Below the pieces are notes generated by a model. The model saw only the letters and a program-made list of their open reading frames with translations. It was not told where the DNA came from and did not search any database. Shown one piece after another: positions 53,744 to 62,235 of a stretch of DNA of 64,000 bases (position 1 is its first letter; each line of letters begins with the position of its first letter). The stretch comes from UTCHB3 sp964625575 (GTDB lineage: Bacteria; Bacteroidota; Ignavibacteria; Ignavibacteriales; Ignavibacteriaceae): NCBI GenBank assembly GCA_964625575.1, contig CAZVBQ010000012.1, positions 28,440 through 92,439 on the forward strand, written 5' to 3'. The position numbers were made by a program, and so were the translations under genes.

Positions 53744-53787
53744 CCTTACAAGCAGAGGGTCCGGGGTTCGAATCCCTGAGCGCCCAC
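53744..53787. repeat. Right attachment repeat (44 bp)
   Basis: Identical to 11111-11154. It is the original chromosomal 3' end of tRNA-Val, displaced by island insertion. The bases before it (TCTCTTTC) do not continue the tRNA, so this copy is not a functional tRNA. Confidence 0.93.
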
Positions 53788-53793
53788 AAAGAT

Positions 53794-53825
53794 AAAAGCC
53801 TTAACTTAAACGGTTAAGGCTTTTT
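53794..53825 (+). terminator. Terminator after right repeat
   Basis: AAAAGCCTTAAC-TTAAAC-GGTTAAGGCTTTTT, a strong stem with T-run. It is probably the old terminator of tRNA-Val or that of an earlier inserted element. Confidence 0.8.
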
Positions 53826-53836
53826 GCATTTTAAAC

Positions 53837-53911
53837 GGGTCCGGGGTTCTGCCGCAGGCATCTGCCAAAGGCATCCCTTTGGGACCTTTGGGAGAATCCC
53901 TGAGCGCCCAC
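53837..53911 (+). pseudogene. Second, broken tRNA-Val 3' fragment split by a 44-nt insert
   Basis: GGGTCCGGGGTTC (53837-53849) and GAATCCCTGAGCGCCCAC (53894-53911) together equal the last 31 bases of the repeat. They are separated by 44 nt inserted in the middle of the T loop. The insert (53850-53893) is a run of mini-palindromes: TGCC-GCA-GGCA, TGCC-AAA-GGCA, TCCC-TTT-GGGA. This shows an older integration at the same tRNA, followed by insertion of a repeat unit. Confidence 0.85.
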
Positions 53912-53915
53912 AAAT

Positions 53916-53950
53916 AAAAGCCTTGGTACGAAAGTATCAAGGCTTTTTTT
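53916..53950 (+). terminator. Terminator after the broken tRNA-Val fragment
   Basis: AAAAGCCTTGGTAC-GAAA-GTATCAAGGCTTTTTTT, a strong stem (one G-T pair) with T-run, same style as the terminator at 53794-53825. Confidence 0.82.
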
Positions 53951-53996
53951 ATTTGTCTGAATCAGGATTATCAGGATTAAAGGATTTGCAGGATTA
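53948..53996. repeat. Dispersed intergenic repeat, copy 1
   Basis: TTTATTTGTCTGAATCAGGA followed by repeated CAGGATTA-like units (TCAGGATTAAAGGATTTGCAGGATTA). A diverged copy lies at 63298-63345. Internal CAGGATT repeats give it a semi-periodic look. Confidence 0.75.
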
Positions 53997-54190
53997 CCTC
54001 GCTTCGCGGGATCAACCCTCTCTGTAGGAGAAGAATGTAGGTAGAATCGGAGGAAGATTTAACACCTCACATTTAACATTTCTTGACCTTTCACCCTCTT
54101 TAATTGCCGATCATATAAGTACCTTTAACCACTAAAGGAGCGATCATTATTTTCATCTTCTAAATTTTAAATAAACCACAGGAGAAAAAA

Positions 54191-54724
54191 ATGAAAAAAC
54201 TCAAACTTTACATCGCTCAGAGTCTGGATGGATTTATTGCCAGGGAGGATGGCGACTTGAAATGGTTAACGGAAGCACCAAATCCTGATAACGATGACCA
54301 CGGATACTCTGCCTTCCTGGAGACTATGGACACTGCTCTTATGGGTAACTCAACCTATAAATGGGTGCTTGCCGAAGGGATCACTGATCCATACCCGGGG
54401 ATGAAAACTTATGTCTTCACACGCGAGGAGGCAAGAACTGTCGGGAATATCGAGTTCACAAACCGTGATCCCGTGGAATTGACAAAAGAATTGGTGCAGG
54501 GTAATGGAAAAGACATCTTCCTGGTCGGTGGTGGTGAACTGATAAAACAACTGCTCTCTGCTGATCTGATCGATGAGATGATCATCTTTACAGTGCCTGT
54601 GGTTCTCGGAAGGGGAATCAGGCTCTTCCCGGAAACTGAATCACCTTTAACCCTCAACTTCAAAACGAGGGAAGTGCAGGTTCGTTCAAATGGGTTTGTG
54701 CAGATGGTGTTTGTGAAGAAATGA
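54191..54724 (+). CDS. RibD C-terminal/dihydrofolate reductase-like protein
   Basis: 177 residues. LYIAQSLDGFIAREDGDLKW at the start, ALMGNSTYKWV, TYVFTREEA, IFLVGGGELIKQLL and FTVPVVLGRGIRLFPE are the NADPH-dependent reductase motifs of the RibD_C/YyaP-YwjB group. It would reduce a pterin- or riboflavin-like or unknown substrate with NADPH in the cytoplasm. Clear ribosome site AGGAG. Backbone-like composition. The gap upstream (53997-54190) and the 212 bp after it show no gene. Confidence 0.92.
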   Translation: MKKLKLYIAQSLDGFIAREDGDLKWLTEAPNPDNDDHGYSAFLETMDTALMGNSTYKWVLAEGITDPYPGMKTYVFTREEARTVGNIEFTNRDPVELTKELVQGNGKDIFLVGGGELIKQLLSADLIDEMIIFTVPVVLGRGIRLFPETESPLTLNFKTREVQVRSNGFVQMVFVKK

Positions 54725-54936
54725 GCGAGAAGCGAGCTCGGGGGGAAATCAGAGCTTAACCTACTTTGGAGAGAATCTATCGGGCGATATTTACTCTAAG
54801 ATTGGGCCATTCCTTCAAGACGGGAATAGATTCTTAGATCTCAACAAGAAATTGCTTGGATGTAATGAGTTCACTATCAACATACGTTTATCTTCAAAGA
54901 TAATTCGAGTATAAAATACATTGTTTCAGTCCGGCA

Positions 54937-57900
54937 CTATTTTTTAATGATTAACCTGTTAAAACTATCTCGCTGGATTAAGCCGATAGAGATAGCTTTA
55001 TTCAACGTTTTTTGACCAAGTTCTTTCATCTGACCGGTAACTTTTTGAAAACCCATAATGTGAAATGATGCGGTGATAAGTTCCTCATCAGAAACAGTAA
55101 AAGATTGCTTTATGAATCGAATCATGGCAGTTTGAAGTTCCATAGGTGGGATTAATTCGAACCGTTTCATCTGTGAATCAAGGTGTGATCTGTCTCTAAT
55201 AATAATTGGCTTCTCTTGAATAAATAAGAAATCATCTTCCCAAGAAACCAGTTTTTCGCGGACAGCCATCTTTACTGCCTTCAAAATGTTATTATGAATG
55301 AGGGTCCCGGTTTTTTGTAGACCTGAACCATTCGTTATCCTCTTCATTAATAGTTCAATGTGGATAGGTCCCTCTATTTCAACGACGGATTGAATCGGTT
55401 TCATCAACATATATGGATTAATACTGCCTAAAGAATTGCCACCAATGTTTATGGTTTTATCGAATGTTTTATAAACTTCGACTTCCAATTCATGATGTGT
55501 ATCACCTATAATGGCGGAATTTTGTGACTGATTGGTTATTGAAGCTGGAGATTCATTCTTTAGTTCGCTTTCATTCGTAATGGGAATGTTTGATTTAGGC
55601 TCATTTTGAATCTTCTCACATTCCGAAATATGAGAAATCAAATTTGCCAATTCTGCTTCCTCATCCCGGTACCAATCGAGTGCCCATATTCTATGCAACC
55701 GCCATCCAAGCCCTTCAAGCACCTCTTTACGCAATCTTGCACGATCCCGCGTTGAATTGGCAGAAGCGTAGTTTGATCCTTCACATTCTATTCCGAGGGT
55801 AAACATTCTGTTCTGAACTTTGTGACGAATTGCAATATCTATCTTGTAATCAGATATGCCAACCTGTGGCTCAACCGTATAACCTGCCTCATCAAGTCGA
55901 TTTTGCACATAACTTACAAATGGTGCGGTATATCCGGAATCTGATGATCTTTGTTCCATTACGCCTGTCTCCGCATATTGAAGGAATGTTCTAAGAGCAT
56001 TCACACCGATGGAGTTACTTCTGCTCATATCCAACTCACGATGTGTGAAATTTGCAAAAACTTTACACATTCTTTTCGCCCTGGAGATAAGTACATTCAA
56101 TCTCCTCTCGCCGCCGTCCTTATTTAAGGGTCCAAAGTTCATATTTACAGGTTCACCTGGCTTAGACCTACCATATCCGATGCTAATAAAAATGGCATCG
56201 CGCTCATCACCTTGCACATTTTCGAGATTCTTAATAAAGAAGGGTTCACTTTGGTGATTCTGAAAGAAAAATTCCAAATCAGAGTGTGTGTTTCTCAAGG
56301 CTTCTAGCTGATACATAATTGCATCGCGCTGAGAAGAACTGAATGCTGCAACTCCCAACGAGAGTTGAGGATGAGTTCGAATATGTTCAATAACAGCGTT
56401 TGCAACAGAACGTGCTTCATCGATGTTTGTACGACTTGAACTGCGCCCGTACATCGCATCTGGTAAGTGCACGAAAGACAGACCCATGTCTTTATTTTCT
56501 GATCCCGGGCTGGGGAAAACAATCAATCGATCGTTGTAAAATTCTCTGTTTGAGACAGCTATGAGTGACTCATGTTTGCTCCGGTAATGCCAATTCAACA
56601 TCCTTTGCGGGGCGTTTTTCGACTGAAAAAGACCAAGAATGCTTTCAGTTTCAGATGAAACCGGAAGGTCCTCCTCTTCTAAAGCACTTTCTGAACTCAT
56701 TGATTCAAAGAAACTAGTAGGTGGAAGTTGTTTACTGTCACCGATGACCACGACCTGTTTACCTCGCAGAATTGCTCCGTAAGCATCGACCGGTTTTACT
56801 TGACTTGCCTCATCAAAGATCACAAGATCGAATTCTTCGATGCCGGGAGGGAGAAATGATGCAACTGACATAGGTCCCATCATAAACACCGGCTTGATCA
56901 TTTTGATTGCTTCTCCAGCCTCACTTAATAATTGGCGGATCGGTAGAAGCCGTTTCTTTTTATTTAATTCACGTTTCAAGACTCCTATTTGACCATAATC
57001 TGATGTCACGTGAGGGATACTATCCCAGTGTTTCATCCTTACCTTAACTCTATTACTGATCAAAATCTTTTTATCCAATTCCCTGAATGATTCGAGAATT
57101 TTTTCGTGAGAAAGTTTATCAAATGTTGAGAGTGCTTGATTTGTTGAATACGCATGGTCGAGTAATGCCTGATAGTAGCTATACTCAAATGAAACACCCA
57201 GGTCTTCCGGTGCTGCATCCCAGTCTTTGAGAAATGGTGCCAAGAATGATAATTCCTGCTGTTTAAGATCACTCAGCAAGGAATTGAAGGTGATTATCTT
57301 GTTCAAATCTGGAAAATTATCAATCCACTGATTGATGAAAGAAATCACCTCTGGAAAAGGAGTTTTAATAACTGAATTATTGTCAATAAAATAAAATAAT
57401 TGGAAGTTCTCGAGATATTCTGAAATTTCTTTAGTTAACTCTTCAAATTCAGCTTTCTTTGAGGTCAATTTTTTTGTGCATGAATCCAAATGCTTCTGAT
57501 CGAAATCGTTTAATATTAATTCCCTAACAAAAGAAGCAAATAGCTTTGTGTTCTCGGAAGTTTCAACTTTTCTTACCCAGTCAATTATGGCGGATAATCT
57601 CCGAGGGTTATGCCTGAATTCGGTCCAATTACTTCCGAGTAATGTTTCAAAACGTTTAGCATCGTGATCAATCTCTTGATTGATATTCTGAATATTTCTC
57701 AAGGTCTCAAGCGCATCCAGCCGTTCCTCGTCGGTCCATTTACGCTCACCGGGGAATATTTCATGAGATCGTAAACTTAAATGTCTTTTCTCCGAAAAAA
57801 TAAAAGACCACCATTTGTTCTTGAACTTTTCGGCGATTGAAAGGAGTGCGTCAATATCCGGTACAACTTTTTGGATATCGGTTTTATGCTTTATCCTCTC

Positions 57901-59685
57901 CTCCAATTTACGTAACTCCTCGAATTTCGCCAGAATCTCCTTTATGATATCGGATGAATTAAGAATAGCCCTTAAGAGGCAAATTTCAGCCCCTTGAGGT
58001 TTACTCGAAATATAGTCCCGGGCATCTAAATAAAATTGTAGATCCTGCAGCGTAATTATTTTTTCAAGGCCTAGTATATGAAGATGTTGAGTCGCATCCC
58101 TAATTTCATCAAGGACAAGAAATAATGCCCTCAGGTTTTTTTTAACTGACTCCAAACGGGTGGGGGTTATCGTCTTTAGTTTAATATCCTTGAAGACATT
58201 TCTCGATGGATTCCCAATCGTCTTCATTCTGCCCATAGCATCCTCGAGAACCAATCTTTTTATTGCAAAAGACTTTTGAGAGAGGTGAAGGAAGTGTTTC
58301 TCAGGAAAAAGTTTCAATTCCCGACCCTTCTTACGTATCCCGGCGATCTTACCAATCAGGTCAACCGGAGTCAGACCACTCTCCATCACTGCAGTGTTCA
58401 TTGCTTTAACAAGTTCTTCTATTCTCTGTCTAGCGAATTGAAGCGCGGTGAAATCATAGTCATCCATAGATGCTTGAGGTCTGGCGAGATTTAGAGTTCT
58501 CTCCAATTCAGAGATCAAACTTTTTTTATTAGCTTTGTGACTGTGCAGTTCCAGCGCTGCGTCACCAAGACCAATCGCATCCAGTCGTCTCTTAACGACC
58601 TCTAACGCCGCCATCTTTTCTGCCACGAAAAGGACTTTTTTACCTTTATAAACAGCATCCGCAATGATATTAGTGATTGTTTGAGATTTCCCTGTACCAG
58701 GAGGTCCCTGGATAACCAGATTACTACCTCGATTAATATCTGCCTGAGCCAATGTTTGACTGCTATCGGAATCAATCACCTGGATTAAATTCTCCGATAA
58801 AATGAGGTCGTCAGCCGAACAATCTGAGTTGACCAAATTCCCACTGAATCCCAACTTTTCATCAAGTAAGACTGATAAAATTGGGTGGTTAGCCGGCTTC
58901 TTGTCATCAGGCCATTTTCTCTCATCCAAATCACTGTGCATTACGAATTTACCAAAAGAGAAGAAGCTGATTACCATTTCATTGTGCATCACACGCCAAC
59001 CTGAACGATTCGCTATCGAAGCACTCACCTGATTAAAATATTGAATTATGGAGAAGTCGTCCTGCTCGGAAATCCCTGGAATTCGGAGATTGAAATCATT
59101 TTGTAATTTCTCGATAAGTGAAAGATTGGCCCCAATTTCTGCCTGATTGTAAGTAACACTGAACTTTTCGCTCGCATCACTTCTTTTCAACTCAATTGGT
59201 ATTAGTATCAAAGGGGCCTTTCTGATTTGTTTCGCCACATCATCAAACCAATGGAGAAAACCCAGTGCTAGATACAGGATATTAACGCCTTGTTCTTCTA
59301 TGTACGTTCTTGCACCTGAATGTAGTGTTAATAATCGTTTGTGGAGATCAATCACGGCAAGATTGGTCTGAAGAAAATTATCGGTATGCCTGTTCGAATT
59401 AACCAAACCCTCAGATTCAGATCTGGCAAACCATTTAGTCCAATCTGTAGATCCACTCATCAATTCTTTCGTAAGCTCATCATCTTCATCGAGATCAGCC
59501 GTTGGCAGGGGGAGAAAACGCATAACCTTGGAGTTTTGAACCAGAATTTTAAAGACATTTTCTGAAATTTCATCAACAATATCAATCTTGTTACGGCTTT
59601 TAAAATTAATCAGAGGATTGCGCAATCCGAGGTCGAGCAGTTCTTTTCTGCTGTTTTGGAGCTGAGAGGAAATTTGAGTGGACAT
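54937..59685 (-). CDS. Large DUF4011-type SF1 helicase with Vsr-like nuclease and DUF3320-like end
   Basis: 1582 residues. DUF4011 at about 5-170 (LLDLGLRNPLINFKSRNK). AAA_11/12 SF1 helicase: Walker A QGPPGTGKSQTI at 326-337, Walker B FDEASQVKPVDAYG, GDSKQLPPTSFF, and ERRLNVLISRAK near 1240. The C-terminal part has a DUF559/Vsr-like nuclease (YKIDIAI, GIECEGSNYASANS, LGWRLHRIWALDW). The end is DUF3320-like (EGPIHIELLMKRI). Proteins of this plan are frequent in defence islands. A+T-rich and between the island and another remnant, so it is a separate acquisition. Single gene with its own promoter. Confidence 0.88.
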   Translation of the reverse strand: MSTQISSQLQNSRKELLDLGLRNPLINFKSRNKIDIVDEISENVFKILVQNSKVMRFLPLPTADLDEDDELTKELMSGSTDWTKWFARSESEGLVNSNRHTDNFLQTNLAVIDLHKRLLTLHSGARTYIEEQGVNILYLALGFLHWFDDVAKQIRKAPLILIPIELKRSDASEKFSVTYNQAEIGANLSLIEKLQNDFNLRIPGISEQDDFSIIQYFNQVSASIANRSGWRVMHNEMVISFFSFGKFVMHSDLDERKWPDDKKPANHPILSVLLDEKLGFSGNLVNSDCSADDLILSENLIQVIDSDSSQTLAQADINRGSNLVIQGPPGTGKSQTITNIIADAVYKGKKVLFVAEKMAALEVVKRRLDAIGLGDAALELHSHKANKKSLISELERTLNLARPQASMDDYDFTALQFARQRIEELVKAMNTAVMESGLTPVDLIGKIAGIRKKGRELKLFPEKHFLHLSQKSFAIKRLVLEDAMGRMKTIGNPSRNVFKDIKLKTITPTRLESVKKNLRALFLVLDEIRDATQHLHILGLEKIITLQDLQFYLDARDYISSKPQGAEICLLRAILNSSDIIKEILAKFEELRKLEERIKHKTDIQKVVPDIDALLSIAEKFKNKWWSFIFSEKRHLSLRSHEIFPGERKWTDEERLDALETLRNIQNINQEIDHDAKRFETLLGSNWTEFRHNPRRLSAIIDWVRKVETSENTKLFASFVRELILNDFDQKHLDSCTKKLTSKKAEFEELTKEISEYLENFQLFYFIDNNSVIKTPFPEVISFINQWIDNFPDLNKIITFNSLLSDLKQQELSFLAPFLKDWDAAPEDLGVSFEYSYYQALLDHAYSTNQALSTFDKLSHEKILESFRELDKKILISNRVKVRMKHWDSIPHVTSDYGQIGVLKRELNKKKRLLPIRQLLSEAGEAIKMIKPVFMMGPMSVASFLPPGIEEFDLVIFDEASQVKPVDAYGAILRGKQVVVIGDSKQLPPTSFFESMSSESALEEEDLPVSSETESILGLFQSKNAPQRMLNWHYRSKHESLIAVSNREFYNDRLIVFPSPGSENKDMGLSFVHLPDAMYGRSSSRTNIDEARSVANAVIEHIRTHPQLSLGVAAFSSSQRDAIMYQLEALRNTHSDLEFFFQNHQSEPFFIKNLENVQGDERDAIFISIGYGRSKPGEPVNMNFGPLNKDGGERRLNVLISRAKRMCKVFANFTHRELDMSRSNSIGVNALRTFLQYAETGVMEQRSSDSGYTAPFVSYVQNRLDEAGYTVEPQVGISDYKIDIAIRHKVQNRMFTLGIECEGSNYASANSTRDRARLRKEVLEGLGWRLHRIWALDWYRDEEAELANLISHISECEKIQNEPKSNIPITNESELKNESPASITNQSQNSAIIGDTHHELEVEVYKTFDKTINIGGNSLGSINPYMLMKPIQSVVEIEGPIHIELLMKRITNGSGLQKTGTLIHNNILKAVKMAVREKLVSWEDDFLFIQEKPIIIRDRSHLDSQMKRFELIPPMELQTAMIRFIKQSFTVSDEELITASFHIMGFQKVTGQMKELGQKTLNKAISIGLIQRDSFNRLIIKK

Positions 59686-59926
59686 TCTTCACCTAATAAT
59701 ATTAATACTGATTCTGATGATCACGATAAATTCTAATGGCGACAATTAGCGAAATTATAATAGTTAATTACTTATATTATTGCCAGGGAGCAATTTACAA
59801 ATAATTTTAGAAACAACAATAAATGTAATATTGGCTGGGATCAGAGGATAGAGATCTTAAGAATTAACGAGCCGAAAGGGAGCGGTTGCGTGTACACAGT
59901 AAGGATGATTCTTTGAATCTTCTCCC
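59686..59926. other. Noncoding upstream of the helicase gene
   Basis: 241 bp, A+T-rich near the helicase start, presumably holding its promoter. No gene or strong hairpin recognised. Confidence 0.4.
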
Positions 59927-60508
59927 CTAAAACCCCACCTTCACGCCAACCCCAACCCCCGGATCGGTTAAGCTGCCGAGCAGCGGAAAGAGATGCACAT
60001 TCGCGTTGTTCTGATGAATCAAAAACATTGCCGCGTCGAAAATGAGGAGGAATGCTCCCTGGACGAGGAGGCTGTTGCCGTAGCCGGTGAGGAGTTCCAG
60101 TTTCTCTGATGATTTGGCTTTTTCTTACAGGAAGAAACCGGTTGCGATGTATGCGAGATCGAGTCCGGCATTGAGGACAAAAATATTCTGAAGTGTCTGG
60201 TGCCCGGTTACTGAGTTAAAAAGCGAAAGGGTGTCGGTTCCGGTGTTGAGGAGTCCGTTAATTGCCAGACCGAGGTTCACGGTGTTCCAGAGGGCATTGA
60301 ACTGATTGAAATATTTCGCCTCACCTTTCATGGTGAGAGACAGCGTGGTACCGGAGATGATATTAGCCAGCGCCCATCCACCGAGCACTAACATGCCTGT
60401 CCGGTTAATATCGCTCTTCGATGCTTCAAACTCCTTAAGGGAGGGGAGAGCATCTTGTGCCAGAAGCAGCGCTGGGAGGAAGATCAGTAGTAATAATGTT
60501 CTTTTCAT
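59927..60508 (-). pseudogene. Small membrane protein interrupted by an in-frame stop (DUF6992-like)
   Basis: It begins with a signal peptide (MKRTLLLLIFLPALLLAQ) at 60506-60508 and has several hydrophobic helices. The frame hits TAA at 60125-60127 after 127 codons, but then continues open for 65 more codons in the same frame (EKAKSSEKLELLTGYGNSLL, GAFLLIFDAAMFLIHQNN) to TAG at 59927-59929. The downstream part reads as the missing end of the same protein, so one substitution (for example AAA to TAA) explains it. Resembles a Bacteroidota/Ignavibacteria membrane family. Either a recent nonsense mutation or a sequencing error. Confidence 0.7.
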
Positions 60509-60621
60509 ACTTAGATTTACCGCTAATCCGGGATAAAAGTTCATTATTGGGGTATGGGATTTGGTTTTTGGGATTTGGTTTTTGGGGGTTTGGGGTTTCG
60601 GATTTGGGGTTTCGGATTTCT

Positions 60622-60636
60622 TCCGCCCGTGGCGGA
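60622..60636. repeat. Mini-hairpin TCCGCC-CGT-GGCGGA
   Basis: Perfect 6-3-6 palindrome. A sister, TCCGCC-TGC-GGCGGA, lies at 63257-63271. Flanked by low-complexity GGGATTTGGTTTTTG-type sequence (about 60560-60620). Confidence 0.75.
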
Positions 60637-60829
60637 TTGGTGTTCCCTTAACGATAACAGAGCAATTGGTCATCCGTGTTCCTCCGCGAAATCCGTGTGT
60701 ATCCGCGTCCAAAATAACATTTAACATTTAACCTTTAACATTTTCTCCCGTTCACCATCTTACACTTGAATGAAACTGCTTGGTTTGCTAATTAAGCAGC
60801 CCAAGTTCAATAATTTTTGAGGGAAGAAA

Positions 60830-62110
60830 ATGGTGCATGAAAACCCCATCGCGGGGATGAAACCTGATATTAAGTTTGACTTTACTCCGTTCGAAAAGGG
60901 CACGGAAGTGGTGAAAAATGTGATTGAAGGGGCGGTAAAACCCCTCACAGAAGAGGAGAAAAAGCGGGAAGCCCTGCTTCAGAGTTTCCGGGAATCGATC
61001 GAGATGGTGCGTGCCCGGGCAGCGTTAGAGGCGGTGAAACCTCCGGGGTTGATAAACAACGCGACTGGATTCTCGATCTATGCCAAAACTTTGAACACGC
61101 TGGTGAGCAGGGAGGGGTGCTTCAAAAGTACGATGCTGAATGTGGTGGCGGCATCACTTCTGAAGAAACCTGACTACTCGGGGTACCACTTCCTGGGTTT
61201 TTCGCTCGATCCGTCAGTTGAGAAGTTTCGTATTCTGATACTCGATACGGAGCAGGATGAGAACTACTCTGTGGTTAAAAGGATGCAGAGTATCACGACG
61301 ATGGCGGGTTACCAGCTTTCGGATATCCCTGCAAATCTTGAGATACTTCCGTTGGTCAGGTACTCGCTTGCTGAAAAACTTGAGGCACTGCGGCACTTCA
61401 TCCCCAAGATACGGCAAACCGACAAAGAGAGCCACCTGATCGTTATCTGCGATATCATCACCGATTTTCTGAAAGACATTAACGACTCGAAGGATTCCCC
61501 CAAGATCACATCCCACCTGAACAAGCTCGCGAACGACTTTGACTGCACCTTCCTCCTCACCATCCACGAGGCAAAAACAACCAACGGCGCGCGGGGACAT
61601 ATCGGCAGCGAGTTGATCATCAAAAGCAGGTGCGTGATGCGAATCAGTGAGATGAAAATTAAGCCAACGGAGGAGGGAAATGTCAATCCCGTTTATAAAC
61701 TTTCAGTCGCGAAGAACTCATTTGGCAGGAAGGGAGCGCATTTTTTCTTCTCTTACGACCCCGGGGTGGGGACCCTCCGTTATTCCTCGACTGATGAAAA
61801 GGAATTGATAATATTGCCGGTAACACATAGCGAAATAATGGAGAAACTCATCGAAAAATTCGGTATGTACAAACCTTTCACCGTAAGATTGCCGGGCGAG
61901 AAAAATGTCCGTGCGGAACTCGTGGAGATTTATGGCAGAGATAAGGACAACACAATCCGGCAATATTTAAGAGAACTCAGCAGGCGATCACCCTTAAAAG
62001 TGAACGGCCCATGTTCTGAAGTAAGTCTGGTGATCCGCGCGACGGAAAAACCGTTGCAGTATATCATCGTCGAGTCGAGCTATGACATACTTGCCGGACT
62101 ACCGTTGTGA
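60830..62110 (+). CDS. RepA-like AAA_25 ATPase of a mobile-element remnant
   Basis: 426 residues, RecA/DnaB-like P-loop ATPase related to plasmid RepA helicases. The P-loop region reads SREGCFKST, so the GxxGxGK glycines are partly replaced though Lys-Ser-Thr is kept. Walker B is IVICDIITDFL, and LLTIHEAKTTNGARGHIGSE is typical of RepA/AAA_25. The C-terminal domain is probably DNA-binding. GAGGGAAG precedes the ATG. With the next gene it forms a small replication module. No integrase for it is visible, so it may be a degraded element. Confidence 0.75.
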   Translation: MVHENPIAGMKPDIKFDFTPFEKGTEVVKNVIEGAVKPLTEEEKKREALLQSFRESIEMVRARAALEAVKPPGLINNATGFSIYAKTLNTLVSREGCFKSTMLNVVAASLLKKPDYSGYHFLGFSLDPSVEKFRILILDTEQDENYSVVKRMQSITTMAGYQLSDIPANLEILPLVRYSLAEKLEALRHFIPKIRQTDKESHLIVICDIITDFLKDINDSKDSPKITSHLNKLANDFDCTFLLTIHEAKTTNGARGHIGSELIIKSRCVMRISEMKIKPTEEGNVNPVYKLSVAKNSFGRKGAHFFFSYDPGVGTLRYSSTDEKELIILPVTHSEIMEKLIEKFGMYKPFTVRLPGEKNVRAELVEIYGRDKDNTIRQYLRELSRRSPLKVNGPCSEVSLVIRATEKPLQYIIVESSYDILAGLPL

Positions 62111-62171
62111 TTGTGACGACTGCTTATATATATAAATATATATATGATCACAAACATTTATTCATGTATGT

Positions 62172-62206
62172 GTTGTGTCCTTCCAGTACATCTATTAGGA
62201 CACAAC
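62172..62206. promoter_or_regulatory. Inverted repeat upstream of the primase-like gene
   Basis: GTTGTGTCC (62172-62180) and GGACACAAC (62198-62206), perfect 9-bp arms with a 17-nt loop, next to a TATATA-rich run at about 62125-62145. It could be an operator or origin element of the replication module. Confidence 0.45.
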
Positions 62207-62235
62207 CACAAATCCACAAATATTGAGGGGCGAAA

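Larger units (their letters stand above)
11111..53787. mobile_element. Integrative genomic island in tRNA-Val (about 42.7 kb)
   Basis: Bounded by perfect 44-bp direct repeats. The left end carries a tyrosine recombinase, an excisionase-like DNA-binding protein, an XRE regulator and a primase-helicase. Composition by eye is more A+T-rich than the sucA side. Cargo is dominated by defence-like genes: DarTG, type III restriction-modification, Hsp70/helicase, kinase. I found no relaxase, coupling protein, type IV secretion, portal, capsid or terminase gene, so it is not self-transmissible on what is visible. It could be mobilised or packaged by another element, or it may be an immobile remnant. 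Confidence 0.9.

Noticed and set aside
53744..53787. Third functional tRNA gene
   Set aside because: Only the 3' half of tRNA-Val is present, without acceptor 5' strand or D arm.
11079..53911. CRISPR array from repeated tRNA-like segments
   Set aside because: The repeats are tRNA 3' ends at the island boundaries, not a regularly spaced array; no cas gene is present.
60560..60620. Telomere-like or regulatory GGGATTTGG repeats
   Set aside because: Short, irregular low-complexity sequence next to a mini-hairpin; no consistent unit.
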